Shown: positions 25,501 to 34,227 of the stretch, piece by piece
Layout of the letters: each line of letters starts with the position of its first letter
How positions within the stretch are numbered: position 1 is the stretch's first letter
Assembly (NCBI RefSeq): GCF_900102545.1
Contig: NZ_FNBN01000004.1
Coordinates: 420,480 to 484,479, forward strand
Direction: 5' to 3'
Source of the DNA: Chitinophaga filiformis
Lineage (GTDB): Bacteria > Bacteroidota > Bacteroidia > Chitinophagales > Chitinophagaceae
DNA: 64,000 nt
Position numbers and translations under genes: made by a program
Notes under the pieces: model-generated
The model's database searches: none
The model's input: only the letters and a program-made list of their open reading frames with translations
Told to the model about the DNA's origin: nothing

Positions 25501-26553
25501 CTATTTCTTCTCCATCTTCCCGGCAATATCCTCCCAGGAATAATAATGAAACACTTTCCCATTACTCATTGCAACAAACAATCCTTTTGAGAATTTACTC
25601 CCCAGCGGTACCGCCGTTACATCCGAGCCATCACTTTCGAGAGTAGACACCGGCACTTCAGCAATAAGAACATGTTCATTCGCATGATCGTTCTCACCCT
25701 CTCTCCTATACACCATGAAAGAATTATTCTGCTGATTGGACACAAGTATATAACCAGTAGAATCAGTAGAAGGATAAATAGAAATGCCTTCATGATCTGA
25801 CGCAAATCCTTCCTTCGCAAATAGCGCCAGTTCTTTATTATCCCATTTTGAAGGATCCGCTACATACTTGCGCACGCCTACTGTTTCATCAGAATAATAA
25901 ACATACCCCAGCTGATTATCCACAGCAATAGATTCTATTTCCTTCTTGCCACTGTAAGCGCCGAACTTGCGGACAAGGCGTCCTTTCACCACACCACCCT
26001 CATCAACTAACCGGTATTGCCAGAGGTAACCATCAGCAGGACCATTCTTACGACCTACTATTGCGAAAGTAGCAGCATCTTCCCGACGGGTGTATAAAGC
26101 AATGCCCATCGGCGCCCTTTCCTTTTCTCCCAGGAAGACAGGTATACCACCATTATCCAGCGGAGTAAGATCAGGAAGGCGGAACACACGGATGCTGTTT
26201 GTTTCACGTTCTGTCAACACAGCAATATCCACCGGTTGGCCGTTCAATTTAAATCCATAAGCGATGTCCACATTATTCGGGCGTTTCAGACCCAATACTT
26301 TGTTGACGATCTTCCCTTCCAGGTCAAAGGCATACAATCCGCCTTCACTATTCTTATCTGTACCGATGATCAGGCTTTTTAAGGTATCTGCCTTATTGAT
26401 CCAGATGGCAGGATCATCGGTATCATGACCTGTTTCCTGTGTAACGATCACAGGTTTCAAACCATCCTGCCTTACCACGGTCTTTGCTGAATTCACCTGA
26501 CAGGCTCCGAATATCACAAGACCGCTTAAAGGTGCCAATATATTTTTTAACAT
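25501..26553 (-). CDS. Beta-propeller phytase (lipoprotein)
   Basis: The protein has about 350 residues. A lipoprotein signal (MLKNILAPLSGLVIFGAC, lipobox FGAC, Cys18) is followed by a six-bladed propeller typical of 3-phytases: GHDTDDPAIWIN, IIGTDKNSEGGLYAFDL, LKRPNNVDIAYGF, and the SIAVDNQLGYVYYSDE and FASDHEGISIY blocks that hold the calcium ligands. It removes phosphate from inositol hexakisphosphate at the cell surface or in the periplasm. It lies 36 bases downstream of a TonB receptor gene, surely in the same transcript, which implies coupled phytate binding and cleavage. The start at 26553 gives the lipoprotein signal; ten upstream codons are less likely. Confidence 0.9.
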   Translation of the reverse strand: MLKNILAPLSGLVIFGACQVNSAKTVVRQDGLKPVIVTQETGHDTDDPAIWINKADTLKSLIIGTDKNSEGGLYAFDLEGKIVNKVLGLKRPNNVDIAYGFKLNGQPVDIAVLTERETNSIRVFRLPDLTPLDNGGIPVFLGEKERAPMGIALYTRREDAATFAIVGRKNGPADGYLWQYRLVDEGGVVKGRLVRKFGAYSGKKEIESIAVDNQLGYVYYSDETVGVRKYVADPSKWDNKELALFAKEGFASDHEGISIYPSTDSTGYILVSNQQNNSFMVYRREGENDHANEHVLIAEVPVSTLESDGSDVTAVPLGSKFSKGLFVAMSNGKVFHYYSWEDIAGKMEKK

Positions 26554-26589
26554 GTATTTATCCTTTTTTAAACAACAAAGCACTGACGA

Positions 26590-29406
26590 TTACAGATCGA
26601 ACTTCAGACCGAAGTTATATCTTGGACGATAGTATTCTGCCTGCATAGTTCTTGAAGAAATACCCTGATAATAACGCAGCGGCTGATTAGTCAGGTTATT
26701 GGCTTCACCGAATACCCTTAACTGTTTTGTGAGTTTGAAAGATGCATTCAGATCCAGGAAAAATTGTTTGTCATAGAAACGATCGTCGAAATCATCACCA
26801 CCCAGTTCATCGAGGTAAGACGCGGTATAGTTACCAGACAGTCTTGCAGTGAAGCGATTGCTCTCATAAGAAAGAGATGCGTTGAACATATGCGGTGCTG
26901 TTCCCGGTAAAGTTACGTCAGTACGTTTATCGCCATCAGCATTGTAAATACCATCTGCCTTGGATTTGGTGTAAGTATAGTTCAGGTATACGCCGAAACC
27001 TTTCAGTACACCAGGCAGGAAATCCAGCTGACGTTGCAGGGCTACTTCAAAGCCGTATACTTTTACATTATCACCGTTACGCGCCTGTTTGTAAGTCCAC
27101 TCTTCACCTGCAGGGATAGGATTAGTAGCAACATCTTTATAATCTGCTGCAAATTTCTCCATGGTATAAGCGTTATCCCTGAAGGTATAGATAAAGTCGC
27201 TGATGCTCTTATAGAAAACACCGCCTGACAGTATACCTACTGATTTGAAATACTGCTCTGCCATCAGGTCGAAGTTCAGTGCACGTGCAGCTTTCAGATC
27301 CGGATTACCGGCGCTCAGTTCTGCATCATCAGCAATGCTGCTCACATATGGAGCGATATCGTAATAGTTTGGACGGGCAATAGAAGTAGTAACTGCAGCA
27401 CGCAGTACCAGGTCATTGTTCACGTTGTATTTGAAAGTAATGCCTGGCAGTACATTGGTGTAACTGTTCTGTACTTTACGTTTTCCTTCCAGCTCTTCTT
27501 CTTCCGCTACGATGTTACCCTCATAATCGATATGTGTGTTCTCAATGCGCACACCGGCAATTACTGACAATTGTTTTGTCAGGTCCTGGTCCCAGCGGAT
27601 ATAACCTGCAGTGATCCTTTCCTTTGCATTAAAGTTAACAGCGAGATATTCAGCGGGATTGTCGCTCTTCTCAAATTTGCTGGCATCATCCAGCTGCTGT
27701 GCACCCAGGAAAGTATTGATCACGAAAGTACCCGGCGTATATTTCTCACCTGGCTGATAACCTTTCCCACTGATCTTGATATTAGAAATCTCTGAAAGGT
27801 TACCGAATTCATTGACAGGTTCATATTCGAAGAAGTTATTCACTCTCTCCTTATCTTTCAAACGCAGTCTTCCACCTACACGCAGACGGCCTTTCTGACC
27901 AGGAACCACGCTGAAAGGGAAACGCAGGTTCAGTTTCAAGCCCAGTTCGTTCTCACGGGTGTAGTCGTGATTCTCGGACAGTGATTTGAAACTAAAATCC
28001 TGGTCGGTCAGAGAATTGGCTGTCACCAGCGGGAAGCGCGCATCTGACAGATCCAGGCTTACCGGACCATCATCAGCCCTGTATTCAATATAACGCTCAT
28101 GCGGTCTGTCTTCGCTGGCGGTAGAAAAACTCGCTGCCCAGTCCAGGTCTACTTTACTACCCAGCAGGTGTTCACCACGCAGAGAGTAGTTCTGTACACG
28201 CTGGTCTTCCAGTCTGCGGTTCTTGTTACGGCTGTTGTCGATGCCACCTTTGGTTTCGCGGCGTACGGAGCCAACATAACCATTGATTACATCATTGTCG
28301 ACGTACTCAGGCTCTATGTCAGTAATACGCAGGCGGTAACGGTTCTCTCTATCATCACGCCAGTTGTACATAGCATTTGCGTAGATCGTGTTTTTTGCGT
28401 TGATCTTATAATCCAATGCAGCAGATGCACTCCTGCGGATACGCTGTACGTTATATTTACGTACTTCAGACTCGGAAACAAAGATATTTCCGAAGTCATC
28501 TTTGCTCCAGGTAGCCTCCATATCATCAGAACCGTAGTCATTGTTATTGTAGGAAGCGCTCAGTACTGCCCCCAGTTTGCTATTAAAGAAACGGTTGCCG
28601 AGTACCAGGCCACCTGTGTACAATGCCTTATTACGGATAGGGTTCACACCACCGGAGAGGGTAGCAGAAACACGCGGACCATTAGGAGCGGCGCGTGTTA
28701 CCAGGTTTACCGATCCACCGATAGCATCTGCGTCCATATCGGGTGTCAGGGTTTTATTCACTTCGATGGTCTGTACCATATCTGAAGGAATAAGGTCCAT
28801 CTGTACACGACGGTTGTCTCCTTCTGCGGAAGGAATACGGTCGCCGTTCAGGCTTACCGAGTTCAGTTCAGGAGCCAAACCGCGGATAATGATATTACGG
28901 GCTTCGCCCTGGTCATTCTGCATGGTGATACCGGGTATACGTTTGATCGCGTCTCCCACGTTTGCATCCGGGAAACGGCCAATCTGGTCGGCCGACACGA
29001 TATTGGTAATATTAGGATTGTTCCGCTGCTGGTTCAGAGCTTTTGCCTGTCCGCGGAGACGGTCTCCGACTACGAGTACTTCTTTTCCGGCTACCCCGCC
29101 GGCTTCCATTTTCAGTTTCAAGTCAGTTGCCTTACCCGCCGTAACGGTCACCTCCTGGCTGAAGGTCTGATAACCGATATAAGTTACCTCCAGGGTATAG
29201 GTACCAGCGGGTACACTCAGGAACTCAAACTTACCTTGTTGGTTGGAGACAGTGTAGTGATTACCTGGTTTTAATTTAAGCGTTGCTCCAGGCAGAGATA
29301 ATTGCTGATTCTTGTCCACAATGTTGCCGGTCACCAGTCCGGGGGCCTGTCCGAAGCCCAGGATGCTTAGACAGGAAAATAATACAGTGAATAACAGTGT
29401 TCGCAT
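26590..29406 (-). CDS. TonB-dependent receptor (phytase-linked)
   Basis: The 938-residue outer-membrane receptor has a signal peptide (1-19, GFGQ), a CarboxypepD_reg-like domain (about 25-105: GNIVDKNQQLSLPGATLKL), a plug (about 120-235: NVGDAIKRIPGITMQ, NIIIRGLAPELNSVSLNGDR) and a long barrel ending YRPRYNFGLKFDL. The plug belongs to the Xanthomonas/Caulobacter-like TonB receptor class. The partner phytase suggests the ligand is phytate or an inositol phosphate; in other bacteria such pairs are phosphate-regulated. A full-strength promoter (29437-29468) precedes it. The start ATG is at 29404-29406. Confidence 0.92.
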   Translation of the reverse strand: MRTLLFTVLFSCLSILGFGQAPGLVTGNIVDKNQQLSLPGATLKLKPGNHYTVSNQQGKFEFLSVPAGTYTLEVTYIGYQTFSQEVTVTAGKATDLKLKMEAGGVAGKEVLVVGDRLRGQAKALNQQRNNPNITNIVSADQIGRFPDANVGDAIKRIPGITMQNDQGEARNIIIRGLAPELNSVSLNGDRIPSAEGDNRRVQMDLIPSDMVQTIEVNKTLTPDMDADAIGGSVNLVTRAAPNGPRVSATLSGGVNPIRNKALYTGGLVLGNRFFNSKLGAVLSASYNNNDYGSDDMEATWSKDDFGNIFVSESEVRKYNVQRIRRSASAALDYKINAKNTIYANAMYNWRDDRENRYRLRITDIEPEYVDNDVINGYVGSVRRETKGGIDNSRNKNRRLEDQRVQNYSLRGEHLLGSKVDLDWAASFSTASEDRPHERYIEYRADDGPVSLDLSDARFPLVTANSLTDQDFSFKSLSENHDYTRENELGLKLNLRFPFSVVPGQKGRLRVGGRLRLKDKERVNNFFEYEPVNEFGNLSEISNIKISGKGYQPGEKYTPGTFVINTFLGAQQLDDASKFEKSDNPAEYLAVNFNAKERITAGYIRWDQDLTKQLSVIAGVRIENTHIDYEGNIVAEEEELEGKRKVQNSYTNVLPGITFKYNVNNDLVLRAAVTTSIARPNYYDIAPYVSSIADDAELSAGNPDLKAARALNFDLMAEQYFKSVGILSGGVFYKSISDFIYTFRDNAYTMEKFAADYKDVATNPIPAGEEWTYKQARNGDNVKVYGFEVALQRQLDFLPGVLKGFGVYLNYTYTKSKADGIYNADGDKRTDVTLPGTAPHMFNASLSYESNRFTARLSGNYTASYLDELGGDDFDDRFYDKQFFLDLNASFKLTKQLRVFGEANNLTNQPLRYYQGISSRTMQAEYYRPRYNFGLKFDL

Positions 29407-29986
29407 ATTGGTTGAGCGTTAATCTGATTTGTTCAGCAAAGGTGCAATGAGGAGTTCCTGAAGCCAAATTGAGGGGGTATACAAAAAGGATACACCGTTA
29501 CAGCGAGCGTGAACAACAAGGCAACAAGCGAAACAAATACCACACAACTAAATGGTTATCAATATCAATAAGCGTAACAGAATGTCAGTTAAGAAAATAT
29601 TACTGCAACATTAAGGGAATGTTAAGCCCGAACCGTTTGCCGTTTCAGGTAACACAAAGCGGGCTGTACCTGTTTGGCGGTAACCGCTGATCAGCTTTGT
29701 CAAGCGTATCGGCTTGGGGAATATTATTGGGCGGTATCAAGCGTGTGCCAAACAGCTAAGGCCCTTTTTTGTGTTCCTGAAACGCTTACGGTTCTGATCT
29801 CCCAATGATTGGCAAGGGTTTCTTTTGTTATGGCAATTTTTATTGCCCCTTTTATTAAACTGAAGTGATTCTAACGTTCTATAACCCAATATTTTAATCC
29901 ATGACTTAGTCAAGCTCATAGTTGACATAGTCATTTTATATAATATATCTATCAGAATATCAAGAGCTAGCACTAATAATGATTAG
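29407..29986. other. Gene-free interval between the receptor and the TPR regulator
   Basis: This stretch of 580 bases holds the receptor promoter at its left edge, a small hairpin (GGCAAT TTTT ATTGCC, 29832-29847) and a 6-bp inverted repeat around 29622-29667 (AGCCCG / CGGGCT). Short ORFs on both strands lack family resemblance and good starts. I see no RNA gene I can name. Confidence 0.6.
29437..29468 (-). promoter_or_regulatory. Promoter of the TonB receptor-phytase unit
   Basis: On the minus strand, TTTG (29465-29468), 20 bases, then CACCTTTG (29437-29444), one mismatch to the -7 consensus. It lies about 30 bases upstream of the receptor start. Confidence 0.65.
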
Positions 29987-31615
29987 CTATAAGCTCTGAA
30001 TGAAGGCAGTCAGACTTTCTCCCTGTTGAAGATTGAGTTTCTTCCGAAGCCGATACCGCACTACCCGCAAACTATCCTGGGAGATTCCCAGCAAGGTGGC
30101 TATGTCCTGCGATTCCATATTCATCTTCAGGAGGGCCACCACCCGGAGGTCGTTGGAGGTAAGGGTGTCACAGTATTTTTTGAGGTTGTCGAAGAATGTC
30201 TGGTGTACCTGTTCGAAGATATTCCGGAAGTCGACCCAGTATTGGTCATGGTTGAAACTATAATTGATCTGACCCAGCAACTGCTTCAGCTGTTTCTTCT
30301 GGTCACGTTTGTCGTCCTTTACCATTTCATCCAGGCGGAGACGCAGTTCTTCCAATAGCTGGTTTTTCTGTATTAGGTGGAGAGTATGGGTAGTCAGTTC
30401 GCGGGAACGGACCTCTAATTCCTCCTTTAGCTTTCCCTCCTGCAAGTGTTTATTCTGCAAGGCCGCCTCCATCAGTTCTTTCTCCGTCTCGAATATCTGG
30501 CGGTGCTGCTGCCGGAGGATCTGCTCATTACGCAGCTTCAGGCGCTGGCGACTGATGATCAGGACACTCATGGCCACCAATAAGAGAATGACAACAATGA
30601 TAGCGGCAGTAATGATCCGGTTCGTCCTACGGGCATTCTGCAACCGCTCTATCTCGTTGTTCTTCTTTTCAATATCGTAGACGGTTTGTAATAAGGCCAC
30701 TTGTTTGGCATTCTCGTCGGAATATGTTCCCAACAGGTATTGCCGGCTCATCTCCAGGTAATAGAAGGCGCTATCATTGTTTCCGGCCAGGTGATGGGCT
30801 TTGGCCAGATCACGGTAGGCGCCGCTTAGCTGCCGCTGTTCACGGAGCTCCAGTGCCAGTAGCAGGGCCCTACGGGTTTGAAATAAGGCTTCAGGGTATT
30901 GACCGGTTTTACGGTACACATCGCCCAGGTTGTTCAGGATTTCAATCCGGTTGAGCTTCTCTCCTCCCTGGATACTCAGATCCAGTGCCCGGTTGAAATA
31001 ATAAGATGCTGAATCGTACCGGGCGAGGTCTTCATAAATGCTACCAATGTTCTCATAGATCTTAGACATACCCGGTTTATCATCAGCAGAGAGATAAGCG
31101 GCCAATGCCCGGCGCTGGTAAGCGAAGGCACTATCGTATCGCTGTTGTTTTTCATAGAGGTGGCCGATCTTGCCATACGTCAGTGCTATGCCCGTCTTGT
31201 CGCTCAGCTGCCGGAAGATGGCGAGCGCTTCTTCATATTGTTGACGGGATAGTTCGGGCTGTTTGTTATAATAATATAACATCCCGATGTCATTCAAATT
31301 AGCGGCTAGTTGCGGCTGTGCGCCTTCTTTACGGAAAATGTCACCGGCCTGGAGATGATAGTCCAGGGCCTGGGGGAAATGTCCCAGGTGCAAACAGATC
31401 TGTCCCATCTGAGCAAGACAGCTGGCAGCCGCCAGTGGCTCTTTCTTCTCCACAGCCCGGTTGTAGGCATCTTTCAACTCCAGGAAAGTAGAATCCGGCT
31501 TTACCTGTCTATAATCATCCTGATCAGGCAGTTGTAGCTTAGAGAGCTTGTCGTTTTGCGCGAACAGACCGCCAGACAGCAGCCCACTAAATAACAGCAG
31601 TAAAAGGGAACGCAT
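29987..31615 (-). CDS. TPR-containing membrane regulator with C-terminal HTH
   Basis: The protein has about 542 residues: a signal peptide or N-terminal membrane segment (1-20, GGLFAQ), tetratricopeptide repeats (about 55-310, with LGHFPQALDYHLQAGDIF, QRYDSAFAYQRRALAAY and similar units), a membrane helix (about 330-350), a coiled coil (about 365-430) and a LuxR-like HTH (LTSNDLRVVALLKMNMESQDIATLLGISQDSLRVVRYRLRKKL). The layout implies periplasmic sensing by TPRs and cytoplasmic DNA binding. Being upstream of the receptor-phytase genes on the same strand, it may control them (inference). The start is ATG 31613-31615; another ATG lies nine bases upstream. Confidence 0.85.
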   Translation of the reverse strand: MRSLLLLLFSGLLSGGLFAQNDKLSKLQLPDQDDYRQVKPDSTFLELKDAYNRAVEKKEPLAAASCLAQMGQICLHLGHFPQALDYHLQAGDIFRKEGAQPQLAANLNDIGMLYYYNKQPELSRQQYEEALAIFRQLSDKTGIALTYGKIGHLYEKQQRYDSAFAYQRRALAAYLSADDKPGMSKIYENIGSIYEDLARYDSASYYFNRALDLSIQGGEKLNRIEILNNLGDVYRKTGQYPEALFQTRRALLLALELREQRQLSGAYRDLAKAHHLAGNNDSAFYYLEMSRQYLLGTYSDENAKQVALLQTVYDIEKKNNEIERLQNARRTNRIITAAIIVVILLLVAMSVLIISRQRLKLRNEQILRQQHRQIFETEKELMEAALQNKHLQEGKLKEELEVRSRELTTHTLHLIQKNQLLEELRLRLDEMVKDDKRDQKKQLKQLLGQINYSFNHDQYWVDFRNIFEQVHQTFFDNLKKYCDTLTSNDLRVVALLKMNMESQDIATLLGISQDSLRVVRYRLRKKLNLQQGESLTAFIQSL

Positions 31616-31915
31616 CACCAACATAATCAGCAAGTAAAGCGCAAAGGAAAGGGTTTAATATTATCTTATTGTTAAGCGAGAGTCTGCAATTCCACTTACC
31701 CGGCAGGCTCCACGCACCAATGCGGCCCCGCGATTCTTATCACTTCTGGTTATGAGCAATAACCTTTGGTTATTCCAGACCACATAACTCATTAATATAC
31801 AATCAGTATACAATTTAACAGTTTCTATACCCCGAGCCATAGTCTACCGAACAAGTAGATTGATTTATATTTGGGAATCGTTTCATAGCTTTAAGGTGTG
31901 TAAACAAACAATAAA
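31616..31915. other. Intergenic interval between divergent genes
   Basis: About 300 bases. Apart from a -7 box before the AhpD-like gene (31866-31873) and a one-mismatch -7 box (TTCCTTTG, 31642-31649, minus) before the TPR regulator, I see no further feature. Confidence 0.5.
31866..31873 (+). promoter_or_regulatory. Candidate -7 box of the AhpD-like gene
   Basis: TATATTTG matches the Bacteroidota -7 consensus 42 bases before the start codon. A -33 TTTG is not evident at the right distance. Confidence 0.4.
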
Positions 31916-32269
31916 ATGGCAGACGAGATACAAGCTTTTAATGATTACCGGGCCAAAATGAACGAGGTAATCCTGGGTAAACAGAATAAAGTCATTAACC
32001 GTTTATTTAATCTGGATACAAACACCTATGCTGAAGGCGCATTAAGTACCAAAGTAAAGGAAATGCTGGGATTGGTTTCGTCCATGGTACTGCGTTGCGA
32101 CGACTGTATCAAATATCACCTGGGAAAATGCCACGAACAGGGCATCACCACGGAAGAAATGTATGAGATCTTCGCTGTAGCCAACATTGTTGGTGGTACT
32201 ATAGTGATCCCGCATACCAGGAGAGCAGCCGAATACTGGGAGGCTTTATTACAACAGGAACAGGCATAA
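31916..32269 (+). CDS. Carboxymuconolactone decarboxylase family (AhpD-like) protein
   Basis: The 117-residue helical protein carries the redox-type CMD motif: VLRCDDCIKYHLGKC, with a CxxC pair and a following His as in AhpD-like alkylhydroperoxidases. It most likely acts as a thiol-dependent antioxidant or disulfide carrier in the cytosol, rather than as a true decarboxylase. The first ATG is used. The next gene, a ferredoxin oxidoreductase subunit, is 98 bases downstream and carries its own -7 box, so linkage is uncertain. Confidence 0.9.
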   Translation: MADEIQAFNDYRAKMNEVILGKQNKVINRLFNLDTNTYAEGALSTKVKEMLGLVSSMVLRCDDCIKYHLGKCHEQGITTEEMYEIFAVANIVGGTIVIPHTRRAAEYWEALLQQEQA

Positions 32270-32324
32270 AGGGAATAGTTAAAAGTATTCCTTATTGCGT
32301 AAACCGCAGAGGACAAACAATTCG

Positions 32325-32332
32325 TAACTTTG
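32325..32332 (+). promoter_or_regulatory. Candidate -7 box of korB
   Basis: TAACTTTG followed by C, an exact -7 consensus, lies 35 bases before the start codon. A TTG occurs at 32295-32297, but the 27-base gap is longer than usual. Confidence 0.45.
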
Positions 32333-32367
32333 CCAACCGTTTTTCACTTTTTCTTTAAAACATTCAG

Positions 32368-33402
32368 ATGTCAACAGCTACTATAGCTCCGCAGGCGTTA
32401 ACGGCGAAGGATTTTGCAACGGACCAGGAAGTACGCTGGTGCCCGGGTTGCGGAGATTATTCGATCTTAAAACAGGTACAGACTATCATGCCCGGACTGG
32501 GCATTCCAAAGGAAAATATCGTGATCGTATCCGGTATCGGCTGCTCTTCGCGTTTTCCTTACTATATGAACACATACGGTATGCACTCGATCCACGGTCG
32601 TGCTACCGCTATCGCTTCCGGCTTAAAAGCCGTACGTCCTGAACTCAGCGTTTGGGTAGTAACGGGCGATGGTGACGGTCTCTCCATTGGTGGTAACCAT
32701 ACCATCCACCTGCTGCGCCGTAACTTCGACATCAACGTCATGCTGTTCAATAACCAGATCTATGGTTTGACGAAAGGCCAGTACTCTCCTACTTCAGAAG
32801 AGAACAAAGTGACCAAGTCCACTCCTTTCGGCAGCATCGACCATCCTTTTAATCCGCTGGCGCTGGCATTAGGAGCAGATGCTACCTTCATTGCCCGCAG
32901 TATGGACCGCGATCCTAAACACCTGCAGGAACTGCTGAAACGCAGCCATGCACATAAAGGCGCTTCCTTCCTGGAGATATACCAGAACTGTAACATCTTC
33001 AACGATGGTGCATTCGAGATCTTTACCGAGAAGGGCAGCAAAATGGAAGAAACCCTGTTCCTGGAACAAGGTCAGCCATTGATATTCGGCGCTCAGAAGA
33101 ATAAAGGTATCCGCCTGGATGGCTTAAGGCCGGTAGTAGTGGAACTGGGTGGAGAATACAGTGCTAATGACCTCTGGATCCATGACGAGAAAGACTTCTA
33201 TAAAGCACAGCTGCTGACCCGTATGTTCGACGATCCTCGCATTGAAGGTCACCTGCCTCGTCCTTTCGGCGTATTCTATCAGGCCTTCCGCCCTACTTAC
33301 GAAGAGCAGCTGAACGCTCAGGTAGAGGGTGCTATCTCCCAGAAAGGTCCCGGCGATCTGGACAAACTGCTGGCAGGCAAAGAAACCTGGACTATCAAAT
33401 AG
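32368..33402 (+). CDS. korB: 2-oxoacid:ferredoxin oxidoreductase, beta subunit
   Basis: The 344-residue protein binds thiamine diphosphate and an iron-sulfur cluster. Cluster ligands are Cys25 and Cys28 in WCPGCGD, Cys59 in GIGCSSR and a Cys in YQNCNIFN; the ThDP site is VTGDGDGLSIGGNH followed by FNNQIYGLTKGQYSPTS. With an alpha/gamma partner it converts 2-oxoglutarate (or another 2-oxoacid) and CoA to acyl-CoA, reducing ferredoxin. The usual order has the alpha subunit gene directly upstream. Here the upstream gene is AhpD-like and no alpha subunit is in the window. A terminator follows. Confidence 0.93.
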   Translation: MSTATIAPQALTAKDFATDQEVRWCPGCGDYSILKQVQTIMPGLGIPKENIVIVSGIGCSSRFPYYMNTYGMHSIHGRATAIASGLKAVRPELSVWVVTGDGDGLSIGGNHTIHLLRRNFDINVMLFNNQIYGLTKGQYSPTSEENKVTKSTPFGSIDHPFNPLALALGADATFIARSMDRDPKHLQELLKRSHAHKGASFLEIYQNCNIFNDGAFEIFTEKGSKMEETLFLEQGQPLIFGAQKNKGIRLDGLRPVVVELGGEYSANDLWIHDEKDFYKAQLLTRMFDDPRIEGHLPRPFGVFYQAFRPTYEEQLNAQVEGAISQKGPGDLDKLLAGKETWTIK

Positions 33403-33428
33403 ACAATTTATCACCACCAATAAAAAGT

Positions 33429-33461
33429 AAAAGCCATTCGCTATGAATGGCTTTTCTTTTT
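33429..33461. terminator. Bidirectional terminator between korB and the LysE gene
   Basis: AAAAGCCATTC (33429-33439), loop GCTAT, GAATGGCTTTT (33445-33455) and CTTTTTATT. The A/T flanks make it usable by both convergent genes. Confidence 0.9.
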
Positions 33462-33477
33462 ATTGATGAATATCTTC

Positions 33478-34116
33478 TTAGTGTGTAATAGCCCCCAGCG
33501 CAAACAATACCTTATACAAGAGGATCACGCCAAACAGTATCAGGCTCGCGCCTGCAATCTTATTCAGCCATACCACATTACTTAAGGTCAGCTTATGCCT
33601 GATCTTATCTGCCACAAATACTTTCAGAATATCTGTAGATAATACCCATACCAAAGCAGTAGTATACATCATGATACGATGGCCCACCGTAGTGGAACTG
33701 GATGATACGCACACTCCCAGCCAGAAGATGATCACACCCGGGTTCAGTGTATTCATCAGGAAGCCGGCCAGCCAGATCTTCAGGTAGTCGTGCGTACGGA
33801 ACATTTCCGGACGTTCATCACCGGTACTGATCATTACCTTCTTGAAGAATAGCCCATATATCCCCATACATATGAGCATAATACCGCCAACGATACCGAT
33901 GTACTTTTTATATTCTTCCAGGCCGGTAATGAAAGCTGTTGCCAGGTTGCCCGTCAGTACAAAAAATATATCGCTGAAAGACACTCCTAAAGCGAAGCTG
34001 ACGCCTGCCTTGAATCCATTGTTAATGCTATACTTGATGATGGCGAAGATAACTGGACCTACAGAAATAGATAGAAATAAGCCCAACGCCATACCCTGTG
34101 CCAGTGCTGTTATCAT
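33478..34116 (-). CDS. LysE family translocator
   Basis: The 212-residue membrane protein has six predicted helices. Its N-terminus, ITALAQGMALGLFLSISVGP followed by ..AIIKYSINNGFKAGVSFALGVSFSD, carries the GP..G pattern of LysE/RhtB amino-acid exporters. Such proteins export lysine, homoserine, threonine or related compounds; the substrate is not predictable. The gene is flanked by terminators on both sides and is monocistronic. Confidence 0.9.
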   Translation of the reverse strand: MITALAQGMALGLFLSISVGPVIFAIIKYSINNGFKAGVSFALGVSFSDIFFVLTGNLATAFITGLEEYKKYIGIVGGIMLICMGIYGLFFKKVMISTGDERPEMFRTHDYLKIWLAGFLMNTLNPGVIIFWLGVCVSSSSTTVGHRIMMYTTALVWVLSTDILKVFVADKIRHKLTLSNVVWLNKIAGASLILFGVILLYKVLFALGAITH

Positions 34117-34161
34117 GCGCTACAAAATTCCATTGCCGTTACTGCTACGGCTATCTTAATG

Positions 34162-34207
34162 AAAAAATAAGGGGTAACCCTGGTTCTGAAGTTACCCCTC
34201 TTTTTAT
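34162..34207 (-). terminator. Terminator of the GH3 gene
   Basis: AGGGGTAAC (34170-34178) pairs with GTTACCCCT (34191-34199), flanked by an A-run (34162-34167) and a T-run (34201-34205). It follows the GH3 stop by about 30 bases on the minus strand. Confidence 0.88.
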
Positions 34208-34227
34208 TTATAGAATCGTTAAATTTC

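Noticed and set aside
29737..29973. 78-codon frame upstream of the TPR regulator gene end
   Set aside because: Low-complexity, no recognisable domain, and no promoter or start context.
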